A model generated the notes under the pieces. It ran no database searches and was not told where the DNA came from. It saw only the letters and a list, made by a program, of their open reading frames with translations. Source: Perkinsus olseni (Eukaryota; Perkinsozoa; Perkinsida; Perkinsidae). Taken from it: 64,000 nt of DNA. This document shows, one piece after another, positions 9,886 through 21,204 of this stretch. The stretch spans positions 124,001-188,000 of the forward strand of contig JABANP010000059.1 of NCBI GenBank assembly GCA_013115135.1, given 5' to 3'. The position numbers and the translations under genes were made by a program. Each line of letters opens with the position of its first letter. Position 1 is the first letter of the stretch.

Positions 9886-12800
9886 TCAACTGCCGTCCCA
9901 TTGTGGCAGATGGTGATACCATAAGTCTGATTTGTCCTGAATGCGTCCTGCTTCCGAGGTGAAGCTACGACAATACCGTGGTCGATGATACCCTGCTTGT
10001 GGTCTTATGGTCGACTTCAAGCTAGCGTCAACATCTCTATACTTGTTCCCTACGAGCTTGGGAGCCTCGGACTTGTACGCGGTTCTGCCAATGGACTCGA
10101 CGAAGGTTGTGCCAGACTTCATATCGTGACTCGAGGGAAAGATGACCGGAGTTGTGAGAGAGGACTGAGAATTTCAACCCCTGAAGGACAGTCAGCTCGG
10201 TGGGAGTGGCGCTGGGGAGAAATCGATTGGCCATCAGCCAATGGAGCCCGCGTGAGTCAGCGCGGAGAGCAATCATCGAATATTTGCTTCGAGCAGTAGC
10301 CTCCTCGGTAGCTCTCACCTTCATGAATGGAACAGTCAAGTTCAGCGACTACTAGGCCCTTGGGGCTACGGCATGGTTCAGGCGTCCATAAGTTCTCTGG
10401 GCAGGTTGATGCAGTATCCAGGTCGCTCCCAGAGGGTGATCAGCTCGGGCGACGTTAGAAAGAAGTTCTTCTACGGACGGGAACTCTATGTGCAGTGGCA
10501 AAGTCGGCCATGGCATGGTACAAGGAGTGCACTGCATGCTTTGAGCTTCGAAGGGTACGAATAACCCGCACGTTCAAGACGTCGTCTACCACAACTACCA
10601 CTAGCGACCAGCTGTAGAGGCAAGAACAAAATGGTGTCTACACACAGGAGGAAACAGATTTTAGAAAGACGAATAGGATCGGGAATTAGTATCTCGAAGC
10701 TGACTCGAAGATCGGCTACACTAGCCCGCTTATTGCAAACTAGTAGGCTGGTCTCCATATCCCCAGTGGCTAGGCTTGCTCACTTACTCCCACTCTACAA
10801 CTCGGAGCTCAGAGTACAAACGAAACGGGAAAATATTGGCATTCTCTTTACAGCCATGAAGCCATGGTGGGCGTCCTTTAACAAAGTCCCGGGCTATATG
10901 ATTACCGAAAACGGACTCGTTGTGGGGTGGCGAGTACAAACTGAAATCATGAAAAGTTCACGTGACAAGATCGGAAACCTTCGCAAGACTCACAGACTGC
11001 CAAGTAATGGTGGATGAACCTTGTGCTTCCACCAATGCTTCAGAAGATATCGGGTAATGGTATAGTCGTCCTGTCTCGTCCTCCATAAAGCCTTCATTCG
11101 TTGCCGGTGTCCAATCGGCAGCATGCTGAGCCATTTCGAGCATGGTGTTCACCAGCGTGCAATCAGAGGGAATTCCAGGTTGGCATCTTTCGTCCCAGTA
11201 CTCACTAGGTTGACAGTGCGAGTTTGTCGTCCACTGCAGGTTCGTGCTTCACAAATTTGTCTATGGGGACCTCGTGGTCATGGGCATGGGTCCAATAGAA
11301 GTAGGCATCGTCAGCCTCACAAGGTGGGGGATGTATGGACCATCTGAATAGGGAACCCGAACCCCCCCCCGAACAATAACAATGAGTTCCAATAAAGACT
11401 CGTAGCGCTCTCGACGCCATCGCTGTAGACTCACGGTCCTGTTATCTTGCCATCGCAACACCTAGCCATTGGCGATGGATGTGACTTGGGTAGGTATTTG
11501 TACCGAGGGTCGGGGTCACTCGGTGCGTGAGGGAGGCTACATATGGAGACACTGAGCATTTTCACAGAAGCGAAAATGCTCCCCCGCTTTCATGCTTTCA
11601 GCTAGAAATTTCGGCGACGCCTTCACCTACGTCCGGAGCCCGTGGTCGTCGCTCACCGGTCCCATCATGCCATCCTCGTAGTGCGTGAACTCGACCTTGG
11701 GATAGCACCTACTATGCTAGGTGCTCTATAGTCCACTGCTGCTACCCTTCACTATACTTCAAGAGCTCTCCCGGGAGGGCCGGTAGGCCATGAGTAACAT
11801 GGGCATCGAGATCCATGGCGACACAGACGTACCTTAAAATATCAGCTCTCGGAGGAAGACATCAGGACGCGTCCCCGCGAGCGACCGTTGTAGAATAGTG
11901 GCTCTGGAACAACGTAGTTGTCGCGTCAGGGGTCTGCATTGAACTCACCCTCGCGGGTTCACATAGCAAGTCCCCTTTGGTGGCGGTGGGACGTAGTTCG
12001 GCTCGGGTGGGAGTTTCGGAGGCGGAGCTCGCTGTACCAAGTCCTCATTGGTACTGGCTTGAGGGTCCTTGGACAGATGGTTCCTCAGTTCCGCAACATG
12101 CGGCGGTTGGGGTTCTAACACGAAACTTCATTTCATGACTCAGTCGTTTAGCGAAGCGTAGCTCTTGCGAGATGCCCCGATCGGAATCGAGTGCTTTGAA
12201 TTATGGGAGCGTGAGGAGTAGCAATGCACCAACGGCAGAGGAACTCACGGCCTCTATCGTCAGTCATAGCGTCCTTCTCCAGAAGCTGCGGCTCTGATTT
12301 CTCAATGAAGTCTTGCAGACCAGCAACTTGAGGTCCAACTGGATCGCCAGGGCCGTAGTCTCCCTGGCGCCCCGGACACTTCAACAGAGGAGGATTGGTT
12401 GTGATGTGAACCTCGCAAGGAAAGCTAAAAAGCGGCACGAAGCCTCATATATGAAGGGCGATGAAAATTTATTTCCTCTGATTTCACGTACCATTTTACG
12501 TGTGTTTTGTCCCCTTCGAAAATAGCCCCTGTATACCGAGAAAACATCACCAACAAAAGGCTCACCCCCAAACATGGCCGGACTCTGACAGGGCGAGGTC
12601 TGATTCGATGGCCCATGGCATCGTACAAGCATCTCGAGGAAGCCAGATGATTCTTTCCGCTGGCCACCTCTGTCCAGGGCGTCGGATGGCGGAGCCTAAT
12701 ATCTGCATGATAGTCGTCCCTAGCGGGTTGGAGATGTTCATGATGGTGTGGTAAAGAAGCCGGTACAACCATGATAGGGGACACTGTCGGATTGAGGAGT

Positions 12801-13460
12801 TTCGAGCCGTCACCTAGAGTCGGGACTTCCTCGCACATTTTATCGATATGACTGATAGGGCTCCTCCCTTTCCCCTAGGCGACTCCGTGGGCTCTAAAGC
12901 TACGGGAATTACGATCAGCATCTTCACGTCCTGGGTCAACGGCGAGGCTTGTCGTCTCAGTAAGTGCAGGGTGGGAACTCGTAGTCGACAGTTGGATGCC
13001 TACGAGTTACACAGAGAACTTGGTGCTCAGAGCCCCTTCACTCAGTGGAGACATAATCTTAGCAGAATATTAGGTGCATGCTCACGAAGTCGTCTGTGCA
13101 CTCGCAGGTCTCTGCATCAGAGATGCCCACCTTGGACGGGCACCACCATCCATCACCTAACATAATCTTCGCTGGAGCGCACTTCTTATGAACTGCCTGA
13201 TAATTCGTAAGCTCAGACGATGAGTCCTCCGTTTGATTCCAGCCTGTCGAAACATCCACGGAGTCCCCTGCTTCAGCTCTCACCAAACGCTGGCCCGCAC
13301 TTCTCGGCCTCCCAGGCCTGAGCCTTATCCTGTCGGTATGGAAGCCCTGAAAGCTGTCAAAGCCACCCTGGTTGGACAACGCGACCATGACGGGACGGTA
13401 GAACTCGGACAAGCGAGCATCGGACTCGGTGGCCGCTAAAGGACGGAGATACCTACTCAA
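9886..13460 (-). CDS. Unidentified multi-exon gene or genes
   Basis: A run of minus-strand frames with protein-like composition and plausible splice borders: about 13059-13200 (Cys-rich, containing DGWWCPSK and DAETCECTDDF), 12562-12770 (ISNPLGTTIMQILGSAIRRP), 12230-12430 (CEVHITTNPPLLKCPG, DFIEKSEPQLLEKDAM), 11945-12080 (Pro-rich, PPEPNYVPPPPKGTCYVNPR), 11790-11840 (CVAMDLDAHVTHGLPALPG), about 11640-11700 (KVEFTHYEDGMMGPVSDDHG), 11205-11370 (DDAYFYWTHAHDHEVPID), 10958-11152 (EMAQHAADWTPATNEGFMED) and weaker frames down to 9886. I recognise no domain. The spread of Cys, Trp, His and Asp residues suggests a folded, perhaps extracellular or metal-binding, protein. Exon order is inferred from strand and position only, and more than one gene may be present. 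Confidence 0.4.
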
Positions 13461-16400
13461 GAGCTACGCACATGACTATCAGTCTTGGCACGAGTACGAG
13501 AACTCTCTGTGTCCGCCTGAGGGCTTGAACTGCCCACCGTCGGCCTTGCTCGCACTCGGATCAACGTAGGGTCCTTGGTCGGACACACAGGCTGGTGCCC
13601 ACGCTGAAGAGAAGGGCGATGGCATGCGTTGACTGTAGAACCCCCACCTGGCACTCGAAATGAAGGGCTCCGCTGCCTCCTGGGCTCATCGCTACCACGC
13701 AGCGATCTCTCGTCGAAAGTCCGAGGAACTGCGTCGGCGGTTTTCCAGCCGGGATTTGGCTTCTTCGCAGCGCGCAAGCGAGCCTGACCATACTGTCGGG
13801 GCTTCAGCAACAGTTTTCAGCATGTACTTCTCGCAACTCGGCTTTCTTCCTCTCGTCTCTGGCGAGTCGGGCCGCCGAAGCTGGTCTCGTCAGACGAACG
13901 ATGTCCGGATGATGTAGTTTACCGTAACCAGTAGATGGCACCGGCGAGAGTCCGTAGAGCCGCAAGGCCACTGAGGAAGGGACACGAATCTGGATAGCAT
14001 CACACTCTGTGAGCTACGAGTGGAAAAGCCCCGAGAGACGAGCGAGGCGCCAGGAGACTGTAAGACAGTGATAATGGGCTTCCACGACCTCTAGTCCATC
14101 AGTCTACCGGTGGAAGCTTCACTAAGCCAGCGCGGGCGTTGGAACATAAACTCACACACACAACCGCAACCAAGGACAACTGACCTGCCTCGTTGAGTAC
14201 TCGTGGCGGTAGCGTATCTCTCAGTCGGACGTATCCATCCGATGGCTTCTTGTTTACATCGACGGAGCGGTCGGAAGCGGGTCGTTCGACGCACGAGTGA
14301 GGATCGATATTCCCAAGCTGGGTGCCTTTCAGGAGGGAGAGATGTTTACCATCAGAAGCACTCTTGCTCCGCGCAACGTGCAACTCCGCTCAGGGTTCTC
14401 AACAGCGCGCATAATGCCCGCTTTGGCTCTACCAGTTTGTTTCCGTTCAGCATCCGAGAGTGGGTTGCTCTCCGGTTCGATCTGAAAGGATGTCACATCA
14501 CTCGGCCGAAAGGAAAGTTTCTTCAAGCAGCCGAGAGCCAGGCATCGAGCCCGCTGACCTTGACTGGGCTCTTTGCATGTTGAAGAGTGTAGTGGACCAT
14601 GGCGGCGATTATGCGCAGATAATCGATCTACTTGGCGAACGATTTTGTCCAAATCGATTGCATGATCGATTATTCGAAGAGCGATCGTCATGTAATAACA
14701 ATGAACATTGCTGACTTCCCATGCAAATAGACCGGACTGAGCTCCCCTATGCTTCTTCCGTTGGTTATTGCATGTATAGTATGAAGGCGGCAAGTGGCTC
14801 CGCTTTCTACAAGTAGGTCGTGGAATGCTAGTCGTCTACATCCCGACGGTACTGCCATCGACTCTTCGCAGTGTTGCGCTCGTACGGATGTGTTCCTGCT
14901 AGAAGCGTATCAATCGGAGAGGAAAGCCACGAGATCTCTTCATGTCTGGCCGAGAGTCTCTCTTGTGTCTCGCGGTCCTTATGAGTTCTGATATTCCCAC
15001 TGCGAGAGTCGATGATGATTTTCAAAAATTTAGACAAGCATATGCCTGATATGTTTTGATGAATCCATTGACACGTCTGAGAAGCACATAAATGAATAGT
15101 CACCCATTTTACCGATTTCCTAGGCTCCACGTGCCTTAGAGATTAAATGGCCTTGGGTGTAGAATGAAACGAGACCATAAGCTCGTGATTGGCCAATTGA
15201 TGCCGATTGCGTTTCGCAGATCTCAAACAACTCAACGACCGATCGATGATGACTTTACGGAAATCCAACACTGAACACACGTGTTGAGTAAATCCAACGA
15301 GCTTTTTAACCCTGAGGTAAAATGAATAGTATCGCCCTCCTATCGCACGGCGTTACGAATCCAGTGGTAACGCTGTTGAGCGTTCGGGCAAGAACACCGT
15401 AGATCTCATGCGTTGGCGATGCGCTCGTATAGTGCATTGTCGATTAAGGAGGTCCTAAACCTCGAACGGAAGCGGGAACGCCAGTATTCCAATCAGTTGC
15501 CGAAGTTGTGGTATTGGTAGCTGCAAGACTCATGGCAATAGTACATGGTCGTAGCACTTTGGAGACGAGACTAATATTAGTGTCACGCTTCTTATACGCA
15601 CTGCGCAACACCCTCATGATTAAACTAATCAGTTCTTGATGCCCTTTCCGTTCTGAACCTGTTGTGTTTACCAAACTGGAGTGGTACTGGAGAGTTTCGC
15701 CGTGAACCATGCGGATCGATCGATCGACTTGCAAGAGCTACGAGAGCTCCGTCACTTAGCGTTCGAATATCGGAGCGCGAACTGAAATCGCTTGCTGCAC
15801 CTAGCTCGGTCATGTAGACTTTCTCAGGCGACCCTCTGTTGGTGTCAAGTAGGTCCTACTTACTGGAGTTACACGATCGAGAATTGAACTTCCGAGTTGA
15901 ACCCGTGCGTTCGATCAAGTGGGGTTGGTTAATAAATAGGATCCTGCGTGAGTGGCCGGTCATAGTCTCGTAGTGTGACACCTAGGATATTACCTGTGCA
16001 TTGTCGAGCGGCGAACAGTAGGGGAGAACTGCCGCGTGGTCTTCTGAGGGCGGCGGGACGACTGCCCACTTCAAGTGGGAAGTCATGACGTGCACGATCG
16101 GATCTGTGCTCTTCCACAATGCTCTTTCTTCACTCGATAGAAGCGTTCCGCGGGAGTTTTCGGAGCACCTCGTTGAATTTTCCACCCTCGAATCGGTATC
16201 AGTCTTATTGTTCACTTTTGCATGCCAGTTTGCCGTGTTTACTCACGCGTAGGCTTCACAACCAGCGTCAGAGAAGCTTTCGACGCATAAGTCCTGTCAA
16301 TTTTTCCACCAAGTGCAGCCCCTCGGTCGACGCTTCTCTGAGAGGCCCGCGTCGTGTCCTCGGGAGATAACCACGGGCCCAGCTTAACGAGCGCGAGGGC

Positions 16401-16857
16401 CGATTCACTTGCCGGAAGAACCAGTATACCTCATCTTTCTGGCAGCGTTTCCTGGCGTGGCCTATGACGGCAACGACACAGTATCTTAATCACCCTACAG
16501 ACTGTACTCACTGAGCTCAGCCATCTGGGTCGTCACCCTGGCTCCTCGGTGAGCCACTGTCGCATAGAACAGGTCTCCTAATGTGAACCCTCGTCTTAGT
16601 TGTTGTCTCCCGAACCCCCTTTCTCGGACGGCAGCGTGTGGTCGTCGCTCATGGCGCTTCCGCGGTGGCGCTTCCGAGCTCACTTGGGAGCTCAGTGATG
16701 TTTACCGTGCGCGTCTGGAGCGCTGAGGGTGTTTTATCCTGGTTGTCATGCCAGCTGTGCGTTCAAGCAGTGTTGCGTTCTCGTAGAAGAGTATCCTAGG
16801 GTTCACTTCGACACGCTCCACATGGTTCGTTCTCGGTTGCTTTTTCCCTTGGTCTCA
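13461..16857. other. Long region without a recognised gene
   Basis: Open frames here are short and scattered on both strands. Weakly protein-like pieces are seen at 14099-14383 (-), 14460-14714 (+, a frame containing DHGGDYAQIIDLLGERF) and 15444-15813 (-), but none connects to a gene model or known family. The region lies upstream of TFIIS and could hold fast-evolving single genes or degraded sequence. Confidence 0.35.
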
Positions 16858-18801
16858 ATGTCGGCAGTATCTACAAATGACAAGGCTACAGTGCTGACGC
16901 TGAAGAAGCGCCTCTCCGAGCCCGATAGAGACCTCATGGCCATCGTCGACTTCCCTCAGCTCTATCAACATGGATAAGCAGCTCTTGAAAGAGACAATGA
17001 TTGGTAATACACTTGGATCTCGCTGCATCGGAGTCGGTCTCACTTACGTTACACGGTTGTGTGGTGCATGACTTGGTGACTCCTTGGTGGCCTCCCTTTC
17101 CGTGGAGATATTCTCCCAGGCAGCTCGTATTAATCGAGGCTTTAGAGCTGCATAACCTCGAGGTTCCCTGGAATAGAAGGCCTTGCTTGAGTGGCTCACT
17201 AGTTACGTATTACATAACTCGGTCCACGATCCCGCATCATGAGCGACTCTAATAAAGTCTACCGGACAAGGACTGTTCGCTGTGTCGTAGGCTTGTTCAG
17301 TAGTAATGTTGGAGATGATCCTCGGAGATAGAGTACTCGTGAGGCACTATTCTGTCCCTGCCGAAAGGACCTACAGGGTCTCATAGGAGCTTGCATGCAC
17401 CTTCTTCTTCGCTCACTAAGAGTCAGTGGAGTTGCCAGAAGTAGTTGGTTTTCAGGCAAAGCCTTGAACAAAGCGGCTAATGCTGGTGAGACCACTCCGC
17501 GATCAAAGAAGGCTGCTAAGGACCTCATGGGGGTCTGGAAGAGGAAGATCGACTACAAACCTTCATCTGGTAGGGAATCTCACGGGGTACTCTCCCACCG
17601 GATCGTTGGGGTTTTGCGCGTTGCACCGATGATGCTTCAACTGCTCATTGGTGATGTACTCTGTTATTTGGGCCAGAAGATACTGGTTGATCGTTAATGA
17701 GCTCATTCAGCGTTCAGGCATAGAGTCGTCCATGTAGTAGAGTGTCTCAGGTCATCATCATTCGCATCCGAAATCGGTCTCCAACGGGGAATCTGCTGTG
17801 CAGAATTCATCAAAGGCACACAATGGTCAAGCCGCTACTGCCACAGCGGATGCCTCTACAACTGACGGGAGCTGCACCGAGCAGCAGCGGGAATGCTGAT
17901 CTCACGTCTGTGATGGAAGTGGCCAGATGCGGGGATCCGAAACGAGACAAGGTCGTACGGGGAATGAGATGGACGGAATGGGGCAAGAGACTGTGGTGGC
18001 GCAGCGTGCAAAGTTAAAATCGGCAGTCCATATCGGTCTTATGATGGTTGCTGCTCATCATTGTTCGCTGGAATTTCACCTATTTCTATGTCTACGGGAA
18101 TGGATCCGGCATGAGGTCGAACTTTGACAGATCCGTAACCTCCTATTCAAAGCGCTGAGGCCTCGGCGAAATCCAGAGGAGGCCGAGCCGGCTGTCAGGG
18201 CCGTAGAGATCGAGGAGGAGTGCCATTCTAAGTTGTCTGAGAGAGAGTGAGGCTCCTGGGAAGCTCGGAAATACGTTCCATTTGGCGAAACTCGCCCAGG
18301 TATCTGTCGCAAATCCGAAGTATCAAGTACAACTTGACGGACTCCTCGAACCCTGATTTTCAGTGGAAGGTGAGCAACAGGTGTGTAGTAGAAGAAGTGT
18401 CAAGGATTGGCCGTGTCTAGGTGCTTGTAGGGTTATTTCCTCGAGAGAAGTACTCCACGTTGACTTCAGAAGACATGGCATCTGAAGCTAAAAACCAAGT
18501 AGGCTGAATAAAGATGCTCGATCATGATATCACTCGTGTCAGCATCGTGCCAATGCAGCAAAAGCTGCCCTGGAGGAATGCCAGTCCGATTGGGCTATGC
18601 GTCATGGTGCTATACAGAAGAGCGGCATGTTCCAGTGTGGAAAGTGCAGAAAGAGCCAGACAACGTGAGCTAGCATGGCTGATACCATCCATCCACCTCC
18701 TCGCGCCTTGTAGGTACTTCCAAATGCAGACCCGCTCTTCTGATGAGCCTATGACCACGTTCGTTACCTGTTTGAACTGCGGCAACAAGTGGAAGTTCTG
18801 T
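16858..18801 (+). CDS. TFIIS: Transcription elongation factor TFIIS
   Basis: TFIIS rescues backtracked RNA polymerase II by stimulating transcript cleavage. The C-terminal zinc ribbon is clear: [20 protein letters not shown], the acidic loop DEP (SSDEPMTT, where the family usually has RSADEP), then [11 protein letters not shown] and stop. The four Cys ligands and the terminal W-F/C signature are intact. The central domain is visible as [40 protein letters not shown] and [20 protein letters not shown]. An N-terminal LW-like region is spread over exons near 17110-17560 ([41 protein letters not shown]). At least seven exons are needed. The start is either the ATG at 16858, followed by a helical charged segment, or a downstream ATG at 16971; the N-terminal splice pattern is uncertain. 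Confidence 0.9.
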
Positions 18802-19119
18802 TAACGATACCACAATTACACTGTGTGTTACGCGCACGAAGGGCCAGCACCACCACTTGGCCCCGATAGTGATGCCTCACCGCTCCCAATGTCATATTGT
18901 TCCTTACGCATCTCATTGCGACTGAGTAGAGTTTTTGTAAGGGCAACGCCATCTTTGGGACGGGTCTGTAGAGCCGGCCGGGTTCGAGCCTCTAGACTAG
19001 GCTTGGGTGCGAGTCGGAGCGATTTCGTGTCGCGGGAAACTGGAGGGTTTTGCGCAACGCTTGCCGTGTCAGTGGCCCTCTTGGACTCATCGCTATGACA
19101 CACGATTTGAGAGTGCAAG

Positions 19120-20621
19120 GGTCCTGTGGTGCTCGAAGATTGGGTGAAGGAGAATGAGAAGAGCTTCGCTCCGCCCTTCTGCAATAGGGTCATGCACAAA
19201 GAGGATCTCGTCATCATGTTCGTCAGCGGTCCGAACATGAGGACTGACTTTCACTTGGATGAGAGCCCTGAGTTCTTCTGGCAGATGAAGGGCCACATGG
19301 AGCTTCCCATCATCGAGAGAGGGCAAAGGAAGTGAGTTGGGATACAAACCTCGTGGCGAGGGTGCCGGGGCGCCGACGCCCTAGGCTCGAGGCGCACGGA
19401 GATCGTCATCGTGTCGCCAAGGCGGCCTCCCTCTCTCTCAGACTGGTGAAGATTAACGAAGGTGAAGTCTTCCTGCTGCCTCCCAGGATACCGCATGCGC
19501 CTCAAAGACCATGCCCTGAGAGCCTGGTAAGACGCGTATCAGTTCATGTCATTTACGGCTTGCGCGTAGCAGACCTTCTGAGTCAGAAGTTCTGACAGCA
19601 GATCTCTTGAGGCGTTGCCGCCAGGCGTCCTTAGTTTTGCCCAAGTTGCTGTTCGCTCGGAAACTGTGTGGATTCAGGGACTCGTCGTGGAAAGGCAACG
19701 TATCGAAGGGCGAGATTACGATGGGTTGAGGTGGTACACCAATTTCGATAAATGCGATATGATTCTTTGGGAGAGGTGAAGCAACAGTCGGAGATTCAGC
19801 TTTTGAAGATTCTGTATGGTGCTAGATACTTCTACTGCGGGAACCTCGAAAGAGATGTTATTCCCATCGTCAAAGTGCTCATCGGATAGGGGTGCATGTG
19901 TTTGTCGCTCGATAGCTGTGGGTTTCATGACTCAGGAGTACCAGAACAGCCAAGAGTTTGCCACAAATACCCCGTCGGATAGATCCGTGCCGTCGTCAAC
20001 CCCCTTCCCGCAGGACACCACTACGGCCGTTCCAAGGTGCATCATTTCCACGATTTCACATGGATTTCCACAAAAGGCATTCATCCCAGGCCATTCAATC
20101 TTAACAAGTGGTTAGAAGCTCACGCAGAAGATCTCGCCGTTCCTGGAACCAAGCTTAACTTGTTCGGTGACGACTATCCAACCAAAGAGTTCGTTGTCTA
20201 TATTCTGGGAGCTGGTCGGTAGCATTGTGTTTAACTCGTTCTTCCTTAATTATTCGACCACCGTGAAGTTCATCATAGAATTTACCAATTCCGTGGTGCT
20301 CTTAATTAGGTGACGCCGGTTCCACGTACCAAGAATCAACAGGAGAGTCGGGATCTTTCCTCTACCTCATCCGTGGGCGCATCGAGGTATGTTTGCTCAA
20401 GCTGGCTAGTCATGTACGTGCCAATTGCCTGCGCTGCTCATCTTGACTGATCGTCATTCCGCCCCAACGCCTGAGTGTAGGTTACGACTTCGGAGGGTGT
20501 GAAGATCGCCACAAGTGGAAGCTGTCACATGCTGCCGGCGATGACCTTGTTCAGTTTCAAGCGGTCGGATGACTGCGTGGCGGTGCTGCTTGAAAGCCAC
20601 CGCTCACCTCGCTCTATTTAA
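19120..20621 (+). CDS. HAAO: 3-hydroxyanthranilate 3,4-dioxygenase
   Basis: This enzyme opens the ring of 3-hydroxyanthranilate with O2 on a non-haem iron centre, giving the precursor of quinolinate in de novo NAD synthesis from tryptophan. The first readable exon gives EDWVKENEKSFAPPFCNRVM followed by the cupin metal site (DFHLDESPEFFWQMKG: His and Glu ligands). Exon 2 begins with LVKINEGEVFLLPPRIPHAP (third ligand His). Later exons read GLVVERQR, DGLRWYTN, YFYCGNLERDVIPIVK, FNLNKWLEAHAEDLAVPG and LNLFGDDYPTKEFVVY, and the last exon, in the second, degenerate cupin half, ends near HRSPRSI with TAA at 20619-20621. Length and order match the eukaryotic bicupin form. The donor/acceptor at about 19331/19450 and an acceptor at 19677 keep frame perfectly. 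Only the first few residues, on a short upstream exon, were not located. Confidence 0.93.
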
Positions 20622-20861
20622 AGACAATTTTGCTTGTTCGTAATGAAGATTTTTTTGAAAGAGGGCGACCAGCGTTCGATTTATTTTCTGTCAATTGTAA
20701 CTTATGACTGAATATCCGCATACAGGGTGGTGATTCAAAAAGGGCCCATTCCTCGTGAATTAGTAGGTATTGATGTTCTCCTCACAAGCAAATGTCCATG
20801 TATTTGAAGGCCGCGGGGAAGAACCGCTGACGTAGACAGTGGCTTCGAGCAGATACGAAAA

Positions 20862-20943
20862 CGACACCTGAGGGATTCGAACCCTCGCGGGCAGAGCCCA
20901 ACGGCTTAGCAGGCCGCCGCCTTAACCACTCGGCCAAAGTGTC
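20862..20943 (-). tRNA. tRNA-Ser (anticodon GCT)
   Basis: The reverse complement folds as a class II tRNA of 82 nt. The acceptor stem pairs GACACTT with AGGTGTC (one G-T pair), with discriminator G. A D arm containing TGGCCGAGTGGTTAAGGC, anticodon loop CTGCTAA with anticodon GCT (serine AGC/AGT codons), a long variable arm and a T arm with GGTTCGAATCC are all present. The internal A and B box promoter sequences are those of a normal RNA polymerase III tRNA gene. No intron is seen. Confidence 0.95.
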
Positions 20944-21204
20944 TTAGAAACACATTGAGAACACTGAGTGGGATGGAATCTCGTTTGAACTGTTCGAACA
21001 ACAGCTGCTTTCTCGCCGTACCAACTACTGGCTTATCCTTAAACGTGCACACACACTCCTGCCGCTACCTGAGTTACCCCGTGCTCGCGCATGAAAGCTC
21101 GTCTTGTTCGGTTTTCTCCAGCCGCTCGCCGATTCAAGCAACCCAAGTCAGTTGTGGTATCGAAAACGGTACGTTGGTGTGAGTTACGTTGGTAAAACAG
21201 GAAT

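Noticed and set aside
11361..11370. Run of C residues
   Set aside because: A short homopolymer inside a likely exon-intron border; no function can be supported and it may be a sequencing-sensitive site.
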